Positions 10,880-23,719 of a stretch of DNA of 64,000 nucleotides are shown here, piece after piece (the first letter of the stretch is position 1; the number at the start of each line of letters is the position of its first letter). The notes under the pieces are model-generated. The model had not been told where the DNA came from. It made no database searches and was given only the letters and a program-made list of their open reading frames with translations. The position numbers and the translations under genes are program-made. Source of the DNA: Vanilla planifolia (Eukaryota > Streptophyta > Magnoliopsida > Asparagales > Orchidaceae); contig JAIUJO010000189.1 in the NCBI GenBank assembly GCA_023846275.1, positions 595,771 to 659,770 on the forward strand, given 5' to 3'.

Positions 10880-13800
10880 CTTAATCTCAAAAAATAAACT
10901 ATATATTATGCATATGGCAATTGAAGGATTTGTTTTACTACTCTAGAAAAAAAGACCTTAAAAAACTATATTTGAGAAGATTCACAGCATGCTTACAGAA
11001 GACAGTGAATTCCAAAACAACTTGAGAAAACATTAACATAAAGTCTAATTAGTTGTTTGTAACTGTTAAACATTTTTCAAAAGAGAGAAAATTTTCTAAT
11101 ATTTTTTTTTGATTGGGTGAATTCACAAATCCATGTGCACTTTAGGTTCCATAAAACTTTTGTTTCTTGCAAAAAAAATTGTGAAATCCAAATCAAAGAA
11201 TAACTACTCCCAACAAAGAAAACATAAATTGAACTTAAAATGTCATCATTTATAATTCCATGATTTAAATATTAAAAAAATTTTAAATTGTATCCAACCA
11301 AATGAAACGTATATATAGGAATCATGACATAAACATTGAGATATGGAAAGCAAACTATGTTTGCTATGACCATGGGCAACTCCCCCAAACTCTTAAAGGG
11401 CTAGCACTATCATGGGAAGACATCCTATTCAAATAGTTGGCCACTCTAATAAGAGCATCAAGAATTCTTTAAGCTAAGCTAGCTCGAAAAAACCCTTTAC
11501 CAGAAAAAGGGAAAAAAGGTCAATCCTACATTTTCACCTCACTTTCTATTCTAGATTATCATCAATGCTCACATGCATGCTGATAAAACCATTCGCATCA
11601 GCAAACTCCTTGAAAGTTGTGGCTGTATAGACAAGAATATTAAACAGTGTCTCATGGACTAGTATCACAATAACATTACTTTTAGTGTACAAGTTAAATT
11701 ATTACAAATATAATCAAATAATATGGCCCGAGTAAGATAGCAATGCTTCCATTTTGCAACTCAATGCTTGAATTGAAGTACAATGTTACCGCTGATTACT
11801 AAAAAGATGGCCAAAAATGCCAAATGGATAGAGCTTTATGTTTAGTCAAGATGAAATAAAAATATGGTTACTAATACATTCTTTTATATTTCAATTTTCA
11901 TCAAAAGGAAGAGACAAAAAAAAACAGGTTGATGAACATCAGATGAACAAAATAAGCTATTGCTTATCTAATGGCTCCCAAAAGTTTTACCAACCTTTTA
12001 ATGGGAACTCAAAAAGAAAAATATTAATAACTACAACAGCTATGAAACTTGACCAACATTCCAACTTGCTTATGAGAATGCCTAAAATAAGCATCAAGTT
12101 GTAAGTAATCATCATTATCATCTGTGAGAGAGCTTCCATGTTAACCCATAGAACGAATCTTGTTCGAGGTCATCATCATCATTAAATGGATAAAAAAAAT
12201 TATAATAGGGGTATAAGCATTTTAAGTATGTTATATTTGCAAACAAAGTATGTATGAAGGAACATTAAATAAAGACATTTTAGTACCCAATCCCACATTA
12301 AATTAAATCATAATAAGAGCTAAAAAACATGGATGGGGCTATTAGTTCCATGAACACTGTGATTGTGAAGAATAAGATTTATGCCCTCAAAATATTCATT
12401 TTAAACTTTACAAATTGCGAGGCTGTAAATTACTTGATCCAAGCAAGTAGAATAGGGCTCAAGTTCAATTATGTTAGGTCTACTGGAGCTCAATTAGAGT
12501 ATAATGGATGGTAACTCATTTAAATCATAAATGCTTAAGTTCACAAACCCCAAGCAAGCAACTTGATCAACAAATATATGAATGAGCTATAAAAAGGACA
12601 ACATAAAATCAACTAAACAAGTTGGCACGTGCTAAATATTTGAGACTTAAAACAAGCATGTGAGCATAAAATGTTTATGAACACTAATTGATACATTAAA
12701 AAAGCATATATACACTACATTCATGAATATTAATTGATACTTTAAACAAATATGGCTTTTTTAAACCTCTAGATCATACTTAAAAGAATGTATTAAAAGG
12801 ACACGTCAGGTACATAAACAATCTCAGTTATTAATGTTTAGGAAGAAGGTGAGCATGAAAAAAATGAAATCAATAATAATAAAAATAACTTATTCATTTA
12901 TTTAAAAATTTATATAATATAATGTATTGAACATAAACAAAGACAAGCATATGCCAAACACGTAGAAATAATAACACAACAAAAAAAACATGTAAAAGAT
13001 GTTAGAACTATACAATCTACATGATATTTGTGAGCTTCTAGAAAAGAATAGTTAATGACTATGACTCAAGATAACTAAAGATAAATACAAAGGTAAAACA
13101 CAAAAAACAACAAAGCCTAGTAATCACAGAAGGCATATTAAATGATTAAGCTTTTATAAATACATTGTGTCCAAGAATGGAGCAATTTAACAAAAGTTAA
13201 ATAATCCAACTTCGAGATTTCATTCAACACCATCTTGATTAATAAGAAAATTACATTAGCTAGCTTTTATAATAACACCATCAAACATATCATTCACAAA
13301 TCAAATAGAGATCTTGGACAAATTTATTCAACTAGCCATGATACTGTGCTTCTAATTGAGAGTTGTTGTTGTAGTTGAAACCAAGCACATTTTAATTTCA
13401 AGATCCAATGAAATTGCATGAGAAAAAATCATCGTAGATCTCAAAAGTCAGACCTTAAGTTATTCACTATTACAAGTAAAGCAGCGATTTCAAACCTAAT
13501 GGAACTTTTTGTTGTGAAATGTGTAAGGCATTCCTTTCCTAAATGATATTTTGATAATGAAGTAGATTTAATGAAAAACCATGCAATGTAAATATTAACA
13601 TGGAACCTGGCCCACTCTACACAAATTAATCAACATAAAACTAAACTAGCCCTTGTTTCCTGATGCAGATAAACAAAATACGATAGACAAAAACAAAACT
13701 CTACATAGAAAGATATTCACAATCTATGTTCACAAGAATTACAAGACAATGTAAAGCATCGGATAGATAACAGAACATTAGAACAAAAATACTAGTATCA

Positions 13801-13900
13801 ACTTGAGAGAAGGTAAGAAAGAGTAATAACCACTTATAATCATCATGGATAGTAAGCTATTTAAACTTTACAAGAACCATTGGCCTGAAAGAATGAAGGT
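10880..13900. other. AT-rich spacer, possible intron, no gene seen
   Basis: I see nothing recognisable in this stretch. If the minus-strand exons at 10.8 and 14.0 kb belong together, it would be intron sequence. Many short frames are present, all of low-complexity AT-rich composition. Confidence 0.35.
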
Positions 13901-13903
13901 AAG

Positions 13904-13929
13904 TGAGAGTGAGAGAGAGAGAGAGAGAG
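13904..13929. repeat. GA/CT microsatellite
   Basis: A run of GA dinucleotides with one GT interruption, directly downstream (minus-strand sense) of the coding-like segment's donor site. On the minus strand it is a CT tract. Confidence 0.95.
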
Positions 13930-13937
13930 GCAAAAAC

Positions 13938-14110
13938 CTCCGGCCTTGGAACACCTGGAGAGCACAAACGAAGCGATGAGGGTTGAAGGAGATACACAAG
14001 TCGTGGAGCTTGAAACACCTACAAACAGTTGCATTCAGTACATCGAGATCGACAGTGGCATCGATGGAGGCTGGCAAAATCCTAACTATGGGGCCGTCGA
14101 TGCGAGAAAA
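13938..14110 (-). other. coding-like 5' exon of an unrecognised gene
   Basis: This is a compact island of higher GC content. Read on the minus strand it is open and contains VRILPASIDATVDLDVL, NATVCRCFKLHDLC and FNPHRFVCALQVFQG. It ends at a plausible donor (GGAG followed by GTTTTTG, exon end 13938, phase 2). I find no in-frame ATG just upstream; the bases before it (CTTTTCTCGCATCGAC) may have lost it. The plus-strand frames over the same bases look like shadows. I do not recognise the protein. It could be the first coding exon of a minus-strand gene that continues towards 10.8 and 7.4 kb. Confidence 0.4.
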
Positions 14111-14179
14111 GGAGAAGGGAAAGGAAGTCCTTCTGTCCGATGAAAACCTTATAACTCCACAAACAAAGCCTCAAAGATT

Positions 14180-15540
14180 GTAGCAACAAAAAAAGGTCAT
14201 TTTTAAAAATAAAAAAAAAAGAAAAAAATATATTATGTGGGTAAATAAAACCAATTAATACATTCCATAATAATCAATTAAAGTTTTATATAATTGTTTA
14301 TAATAATTTAAACTTATTGAGTTGTATATAATAATAAATCATCTATTATATCATAATAATATGTTATTCAAATAATTTTTAGACTATGTGTGATAGTTAA
14401 AATAAAACTTTAATCCTCTTAAAAATAAAAATAACTATTTATTATTAAGAGAATAAAAATGATATAAAAAATATTTAATATCAAGTTTTAAGTATTATTC
14501 AAAAAATTTATATTTATATATATACATAACATGAATAAGATATAAAAAACAAATATTATCAAAATAAAGAAAAATATACAAACAAATCATCATTATTTAT
14601 TACAAATTTTAACAGTGAACGTGTTAAGAGTTGTATAATTTTTGTAGTTACTCAATAAAAACTATGGGTAATTAAGAAACTATGATTTAGTATGATTCAA
14701 CAAAACTTTTAATACGAGATTAATGGAGTGGTCTTTATCTTTCAAATGGTAATTAGATATTTAAATTGAGAGATAACGATTTTTCTTAATTTATGATAAA
14801 TCAAATATTTAATAAATATAATTTTTAGTTTTTATCTTTATTTATTTACAATAAAATAAATAGGTTTATAATGAAATGATTTTAATGCATGCATTTTTTT
14901 ATTATTAAGCATGATTATAATATTTTATTTGTTTATAAATTTATCCAATCATAAAACTATTTAAAGTGATCTGTTGCTCAATAGTTAATTATAGGAATAA
15001 GTTTTTTAGTATATCATAAAACTAAGATCTTCTATAAAAAAACTTTTTGGTCAATATTTTAAAATATAAATTTTAATTCAAAAGATGAAAAAATTATAAA
15101 AATTACTTTAATATATATATATATATATATATAAATTATAATATTAACCATTCTATTAATCTATTTTTAGTAGCATATTTATCAAGAATATTTGGAGCAC
15201 TAATTTCAAACTTATTTTTTTTAATGTAATTGGTTTTCAAAATATTATCAAATGTTTGTTTAGCTAAGTTTAAATACATACTTTTAATTTAAAAAATAGA
15301 AAATAATGTCAAAAAATAAAAGATTGTTTTATCATCATAAAATAACATTAAAAAGTTTAATTCAAATTTTATTAAGAGATAAAATATTTGCTAATCATTT
15401 TTCAATACCATTAATAACAAATTTATAAAACCCATCAAGTTCTTAATACCTTTTAACAATATTATTTAATTTATTTTAATTGATTAATTAAATTTTTAAC
15501 ATAAAATTATTATAAAAAATATAATCAAAATACATAGTAT
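14180..15540. other. very AT-rich spacer
   Basis: No gene or recognisable element. It separates the minus-strand island at 14 kb from the plus-strand augmin pseudogene and holds a TA microsatellite at 15110-15133. Confidence 0.5.
15110..15133. repeat. TA microsatellite
   Basis: An uninterrupted run of alternating A and T. Confidence 0.95.
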
Positions 15541-15544
15541 TTTC

Positions 15545-15860
15545 AATTGCCTCTGCGGCCAGGGAAGTAACGCCATGGACTGAGCATCGAATTCCCAGAC
15601 ACTCCTCACTTCAGTTTTTTCGGCGACCTTCTCCTCAATCCCTCCTCGAATACCTTCGTTTTTCTCTACTCCCTTAACCCTTTCCCATCACTATGCCTTC
15701 TAAATCAGAACTCATTTGCCGCTTTATCTGCATCTTCCTTTAGCTTTCATGTCGACATTGCTCAGTTTTACAGCTCTTCGTCGGTGCTTCTTTGCATCTG
15801 AACGGCAATCGTGAAGATTACATTATTCTCTGATGGAGTATTTTTCCATCAGTGTACACT
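15545..15860 (+). other. former promoter/5' leader of the augmin pseudogene
   Basis: Base composition changes abruptly at about 15545 from very AT-rich DNA to CT-rich sequence typical of plant 5' leaders (for example TTCTCCTCAATCCCTCCTC). It runs up to the ATG at 15861. It contains ATGs of its own (from 15573) in other frames. I infer that the duplicated segment that gave rise to the pseudogene includes the leader. Confidence 0.45.
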
Positions 15861-18800
15861 ATGCAGGCTCCAGGATGGGGCAGAGTCCCGAGGCCAGAGG
15901 CGATCGTTGATGGCCTTCAGGATGAAATGGGATACCCTGGTCTGCTTCCTTCTGTTGACCAGATCAGCAAGATCTGTCGGGGAAACATGGTCCCCGTGTG
16001 AAGCTTTCTCCTTCAAAGAGTGCGGTCGGAGAGAACCACGGTGATGGTTTGCCGAAATATTTTGGTTCATGGAGTGGCGGCACCTGTTGAAGGGGTGAAG
16101 GCGAGGAGGTGGGAGAAGGAAAAGGGAAGCTTCGATTTCCAGGATGGATCATCTCTAGAGGCGAAGGAAGTGGCGATGAGGGAGAGGGACCTTCCAGAGT
16201 AGGAGGCCAAGAGGTTGAGGAATGTTGTTAGGTAGCAAAGGAAGGAGTTGAGGTACCGGCTGGCAGAGGTTGAAAGAGAGGAGTCGGAGAAAAAGTAAAT
16301 GGTTGACGAGAATGCCAATGCTAGGTGAGTTGTCTAATTTTTTATTTGATTTTTAGATTAGGGGATTCTTGTAGTAGGTGGATTATACATAACTAAATGT
16401 TGGAATTTGGAATTGGAGAAGAGGTTTTTTTTGCTTTGTGAGGTCTTGAATATATTATTGTTCATGTTATTGTTCACTAAATGCATATTTTCTGAAGTTG
16501 TGTGATATTGCTAATGTGTTTTCCATTGGAATGACGGTGTAATTCCTAATTACCTTTAGTTTTGTACTCGTTTAATGAATAACTATTTCCTTTCTTTTGG
16601 TTAACATATAAGGTACAAATAGGTGATGTTAGAAGCTTATGATCAGCAATGTGATGAGGCAACTAAGATATTTGTAGACTACCAAAAACAGCTTCATCAA
16701 TATGTCAGCCAAGCAAGAGACATCAGGAGGTTGATTACAGATAGTGTTGTCGATTTTGTTGGAGAGATCCATTCGCATAGTGAGAAAGAGGCAGTCTACG
16801 CAATGATCAAGGGTAGCAAATAATCAAATGATGCCATTTTAATTGAGACATCACGAGATAAAATTATTAGATTGGCATGCGAGTCTCTTGCAAGGCATAT
16901 GATTGAAGGAATTCAAAGTACCTTACCAGCGTATGATGGGATTGGAATGAACTCTAGTATTCAAGTAGATGCTACCAAGTTTCTCGATGATTTGGAAGGT
17001 GATGTACCTGAAGATGTAATGGCTGTGATCGCTGAGCCTCTTAGAAATCCTTCACAGTTACTTCAGTCAATCACTGCATGCACATTGCACTACAACAAAT
17101 TGATCTGTAGGGAGACCAAAATTATTGACATCCGAGCTGATGCAGAGCTTTTGAGGTAATTCTTTTTATCTTCAGATCATTGTTTTATTTTTTCTTTCCC
17201 CATAGGCTAAATTTATAAAAGATTTTCTTTAATTTTGATAAGTCTTTGTTTGTTTCTCAAGTTTTGGAAGTCCTGTGTGGTTGTTAGCATACATTTATAG
17301 CTTCAAAAATACATTGGAGTATAATGGTTGTAGATAGGAAAATATTACAATATTCCATTTCAATGTCGCACTACCAATTGTTTTCTTATGGAAATCATGT
17401 ATGTATTATTATGGCTATTATTTGATACTGTTTAAGAGCTACTTTTTCTTTGTTGTCAAATTGATATTACACTTTAATTTCATTTTTTATTGTATAACTT
17501 ATGCAAAGGCCATATTGATGTCATTTCAATCATCTAAGGATGCTCTCATTAAAATGTACTAGTGAAACATTAACAAACTTATTTCATTTTTTTTGCTTAA
17601 TATTTGTCTATTTCCATCTATAAACTCATTCAAAGTACACTTATTGTGAAATGTTTTTTTTTAAATTTGTAGTCTATGTTAACTCCTTGTTTAGCTTGTT
17701 AGCATTTGGTTATTTGGGTTTGATAATGTCAACTTAATTAAGAATTTTTTCGCGACGCATTGATAAAATAGGAATACAAAATTGATAGAGCAAAAACTAA
17801 GGCAAAAAAGAGAGGTTACAAAAGGCTCTAGAGTGGGTGGTAGATAGGTTGAACATAATAATCATTTTTTATTTTTAAAAAAAGTTCAGTATTATGATCA
17901 GATTTGTATTCTTGCTAGAATTGTAAAAAACTAAAGTCCAGGTCAAATTAATGTGTAGAGCAAATGTCTTGTTAGTGCCAAATCGATGTTAGACTGGTAT
18001 TATAATGAGTTTTGGTAATGATATTTATTTCTCTTTAATTAAATTCTATTTCTTATAGTTTTTTATTAAGAATTAGATTTGTGATGAATAATATATTTTA
18101 TTGGCTATTGTAGGAAGTTGGATAATTTATTCATTTCAATTGCATCGTAATCATTCCATATGATAAAATTAAAAATAGCATATAAAAAAATGGTTAACGA
18201 ATGATTATGATATTTTTGGTTGTGTTTGGTGAAGTAAGTTATATCAATAAATTTTAAGAAGATAATTAAATATTATTGTTTTACTTGTATAAATAATATT
18301 TTGGGATAATTATTATTTATCCATTTTTTGGATAAAAGGATAATTTTTTTTTTGAATTATTAGTTTTACCTTTTTACCACAAAATATTTTATTTAATAAT
18401 CAATAATGAACGACTAATTTAAACTTAAGATTTAGAATCTTTTATAGCATTTGTGAATGACTATATGGTTTTGAAATACAAAATTTATTGTTCTATCATA
18501 TTAAATTGATTATCAACAGTTCCATTCAAGTACAAATATGAGAATGATATAGTAGCAAATACTGGAACACGAGATGCAAGTTCACCTTTACTATATTAGG
18601 TTTATGATAGTCCAAGGAGTGGTACAGATCTATCCTTACAAGGAACTTACAATCAACTACTAGAAAGAAAAGTATGCCTTCTCCTTATATGTAGAATAAT
18701 ATAGAGTATGCTATTGTAGTTGCCTATTATTTCTCATATTAGAGATTCCTTATACTTATTGTTTGATATACTGTATTTGGTTATATTTCTTAAAATTTTA

Positions 18801-19553
18801 TTTGTGATTATCTATCAGAGGAGACCTTATAGTCATTCTCGCATTCATTTGCTTTTTTTTTTCCTTATTTGCCACTTTTTTTCAACTTTAGGTATTTTGT
18901 TACACCATTTTTTGTGATTAATGTTTCATGTGCACTTTTTGATTTTTTTTCATTAATAACGTCATCCATTTTCAATGGCATATTCAAATGTAAAATAAAA
19001 TTTTAATTTTAGATTATTAAGATAGAGTGCTAACAAAGTGATTTGGGTTTTTTTATTATTTTTTCTTATGGGTTCTACCATTAGCTATTTTCAAGGGATC
19101 TCACCTGTTATGTTTAAAATAAGAGTTTTTTTTGTGATTTTTTCAGTTTTGTCACCACAAGCATATTCAATGACTGAATTATAAATATCAACTGTTCTAA
19201 CAAATATGGTACTTGCGAAGAAGATGGGACTTTTGCCCTTGAGTGATTTTCATAATGATCCATGGCAAAACAGTTTAGATAGTTTGGTAAGAAAAATATA
19301 GTCTAGTGAAAAAATGCCTAAATTTAGGGAATGGATGATGAACAAGGGTAAGGGATACATTTATTGAATACTATAACTATAAGAGTTGTACCTTCTAATT
19401 AGAAATGTTACCAACTGATAGAATTAATAGTCCCTTTTCTTAATAAAGCATGTTTGCAAAGCACTAATTCCATTTACAACCTATCCAAAGTTACATTAGA
19501 AGACATTAAAATATCTTGGGAAGTCATCCGTGCTACTCCAAAAAACAAGTAAC

Positions 19554-19853
19554 TTACCAAACAATGAAAATTAAGCATATGTTGGAAAATGCTTTGGCTT
19601 GCACATCATTCTCCCTCTTTTTAAAATTACTTGACTCTAAGTTGACTTGTGAAGTCTTTTGAGGAGAAAACATTCCATATCTCCATCCTACCATAAGGAT
19701 ATTTTCTTTGCCCTTCATTTCTACAGAAGGGAAAGCTTGCAAAGCAATGAGAGAAGCTTGGCATAATGAGCTAGTAGTAATAGAATCAAGTGCTGCATGG
19801 AGAAGAATTTCATTAGGGATGTACTGCTTGAGTTGTGATTGTGTTTCTTGCAA
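19554..19853 (-). other. coding-like 99-codon frame, unrecognised
   Basis: An open minus-strand frame inside the third intron of the augmin pseudogene. It contains YIPNEILLHAALDSITTSS, LIALQAFPSVEMKG and LMVGWRYGMFSP. Composition is more protein-like than the neighbouring frames, and it could be a fragment of a transposable element or of another gene inserted in the intron. I do not recognise a family and see no domain motif. It may also be a chance frame. Confidence 0.25.
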
Positions 19854-20342
19854 CTGATAGTATAGTTTCCTCTATTTAGTAGATACATGTATAATATTTA
19901 TTGTGCCAGGAAGAACAAAAATGTAAGCTTAGAGTTTGTCTTCAGCAATTTTTCTTTTTTAATTTCTTTGGTGCTTTGTACAAGGAACTTTGACAAGTAG
20001 AGATTGCTGTGTTAGTCGTAGTGGTATTTTATTAATTTCATAGGAATTAAAGTTTTTGTCTCTTAACCAAGCTCCTTTTTTTTAATATCTCATATGTTTT
20101 CATTAAAATATTATATAGAAAAAAGATTGTATGTTAACATTACATGATCACAAAATACATAAAATATATGGGTACCTCAACATCAAATTATTGAGTATAA
20201 CATAATCTTTAAGGGTTGTTTAGCTTTTTTTTTACTTGATCTTTATTTGTAGTTTGTAAGGTAATCTTGATTAAATCTATATTGTCTTTTTTGTTATAAA
20301 AGATTAAATGAGTTAAGGTGGTTTATAGTGTCTTTGTATGTA

Positions 20343-20405
20343 TTATGTATGTATGTATGTATGTATGTGTGTGTGTGTGTGTGTTTGTGTGTATATATAT
20401 ATATA
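20343..20405. repeat. compound TATG/TG/TA microsatellite
   Basis: Consecutive runs of TATG, then TG, then TA units, in the third intron of the augmin pseudogene. Confidence 0.95.
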
Positions 20406-23400
20406 GTTAAATGATCAATTTACATATTTTATGTAACTCAACTTAATATGCACCGATTGACTAAATTTAATCATCCAAACTTATTATTAATATTTGTGTT
20501 GATATTATTTTATTAATCAGTTAGGTCAATGAACATATTGACTTCTTTGCAAGCTTATTTCTAATAAACATAAAAGTATTTTTATCCATTTTGATTAGTA
20601 GACAATTTTGTCATTAAACCTTGTTAAGTGATAACTAATAATTAATATTTGTTATTAACTGAAGTAAACAAGCTAATGTAAACATATTTCTATGAGGGGA
20701 GAGTAAATGCTATGTTTATTTTTTGACTATAAAGTTGTTCTTAATTTTTTTAATCACTTGTAAGGGTTATCTACATGAGGAATGGATTGAAATTATATAG
20801 ATCAACATGTAGTTTAAAACAAAGGTTTGGGATTGGCTCAACTTGGTTCATATACTTGCACTAAAATGATAGTTGGTAGTTTGGGATGGCTTTAGACCTA
20901 TACAAAATTGGGATTCTCATTTCAATAACATGGAAATATATACTTGATTAACAAATTTCTCATATGGCCAATTGATTTTCAAATGTTTATTTTGTGATTT
21001 TAGCCTAAGATTTAAATCTTCAATGCGAAAAGTTGTAACAAATTTGATGGCTCAGCATGTTGTTATCCTTTGGCAAAGTTTCATTGCCGAAATCTTAAAC
21101 TACAAGCTATGTTTGTGTGAAGTTGTGATTTAGCAACGTTCTTGAAGTTGACCTTGCATTTAATAGTATGCTTTGAAAATTGGCCATGCATTAAAAAAAC
21201 TGGAAAAATGAGTAGTAAATTTTTAGTTGAGGAGCTCGTTGTCTAGAAGATTTTCATGGTCTCATTTTCCTTGGACATTTATGCTCTGTAGTATGGAGCT
21301 TTTCCAGGTATTTCCTTTCCCAAGTTTTAATGAGATTGATGTGAACGTTTATGGTACTGCACATTGACAAGTTTTTTTGGTTTATTTAAAGGCCATATGA
21401 ATGTTGGCTACTTTAGATAACCTTCTACAGTTTTAGTTATGGTTATTAAGATATCCACATAAAACTAAGGAAATTGTTTCAAATGGAAACACTTATGGAA
21501 ATACTTCATCTCATAGGAATCATCTTTTTGCAATTTTATTGTGTTTCATTTTAGAACGCATAATGATGTATATCATGCATCCCTTTTCCTTTCAGAAAGC
21601 TCATGTCCAGCAGTTTGTGGCTACTGAAAATGTAGTAAACAAGCAGCTAAAAATAAAAGCATTAGCCAGAAACTTGTAAAGCGATTATATTGAAATGGTG
21701 AAGTCGCAACAAGAACACTACATTCTGGAGTCCAGGCACAGAACCTTGGTAACACAAGGCATTTTTAGGTGATGTGACATGTGCTATTTCTTAAAATAGG
21801 ATTTTTTGTAGAAGTTTTTTAAACTATAATGTGGATCATTGCTATGTATCATTGATATGGAATTTTGCGAATTTTCTTTATTCATGTTTTTGTTTGGATG
21901 CTAACTGTTGTCAATATTTAACATGCCAAACTTCATGGAGTTGTACCTACCATAAGAGTTTCGAAATTATATATTCCTAACACCATATTTTTGGATATTT
22001 GGTGCTTACATTATGCATGATTCTTTTTTATTAATCATCATAGAAAGAAAACATATATTTTGTCAAAAAAGAGTGCATTTTTATTGAGCATTTTCATCCA
22101 ATTATATTTATTACTATTTGGGTTCAAAAGTGAAGGATTTTGATCATGGTTCTCATTGAAACTTTTTGAAACTACATCAAATTATGTCATAGCTTAGCTT
22201 ATAGTTTTCTTAACTTTAATTTGTAAAATGCATAAGCTAGCAACGTGAGGATTATTGCACTGTAGGAGTTTTATATATGCAATCTTCCATTGTAATGCAA
22301 TGAACCCTTTCCTTGATTCCATGGTCTTCATCACTCTGTCTTATGTATTGTTCAGCTGGATGTTTGGGCTAACGAAAGAGATGTTGCTGAACTAAAAGCT
22401 AGTATTAATGCATTGACGTCTGAGGTTCAATGCTTGAACAAGTTGTGTTTGGAGTGGGAAGAAGTAGAAGATTCTTTACGAAAGAAATGGAAGAAAATTG
22501 AAGAGTTTGACTCTCGCAGAACAGAACTTGAGTTTACTTACACGACATTTCAACGTGCTGACATTGTTATGCATCTTGCACACCATATCCTCATTCAAAT
22601 GATATATTGCTGTTTTGTGAACTTGACAAGTTATTGAGTGTTTTTTGTTTTTGAATAATGCGCCACAGTGAATCTTTTTCTATTTAGGGTACTATTTATC
22701 AGATCCAAAAGTGTTTATGTACTAACATTGTTAAGTATTTAACTATTGAATCACTTCTATTATAGGACCATATAAGTAACGCTTTATAGTGTACTTGAAC
22801 TTGTACTATTAGGGGCAAACATTGCATAAAAGCCCCAAGATGCCTGTGTTTGAAGGAGTGTAGGACATAGATGATCCACCACGTGTGATCTCACTTTAGG
22901 CATATGGTGATTGTGGTAGTAGGAATATGTTATTGTTTAGCTATAAGCTATAACAACACAAATATGATATCCAATTTAGGCCTAATGCCACATAAGAAGT
23001 GAGAACTCCTAGAGTGGCTAAGTCTTTTTTCATGATATTATAATCTTATATATTTTTTAGTTGTAAAAGTTAAAACTAAATTATTATATTTGTATTGAGG
23101 GCATCTTTTATGAATCCTTAAAACTTGAAGTTTTTAGTGAGTTTTCTTAGGTGAAAAACTTTTTGAGTATCTTATATTCCATGAATGAACACCAAATATG
23201 CATTTTATCTTTAAGTTTGCTTTTTGAATTTGAGAATTAGTAAATATTTAAAAAAGATTTTTTTTTCATCTAAACGAAAGATGGAAATGACAATCTAAAT
23301 AGAAGTAGAATTATTAGTTTCTCTCAAAAGCAAAAAAAAAACTAGAATAGAGAAGGATTGCCTTTTCCATTTCAATATCAAAAGTCATATTAGGTGACAA

Positions 23401-23719
23401 CAATCATATGTTCTAGATATTTCTAACAAGGAAAAGTATCATTGATCATGAGTCCTACTTGTATAAGCATTTGTTGGAACATTCTTTTTTAAATTCTCAA
23501 TAACTCATTATATTATGTAGAATTGGGATATATTAGGATTAAATAGAAATTTTTTTTACTGTTATATTTTTTAGGTCTCAAATATATCATATTTAATTTT
23601 TAAGAATCATTATTCTTTTATGAATTTCTAGTGAAACTTTTCCATAACAGAAACCTTTTGTTATTTCCAAATTGATAAATTGTTAAATATTGATAATACT
23701 TCTTAATTAGATGGCAAAT

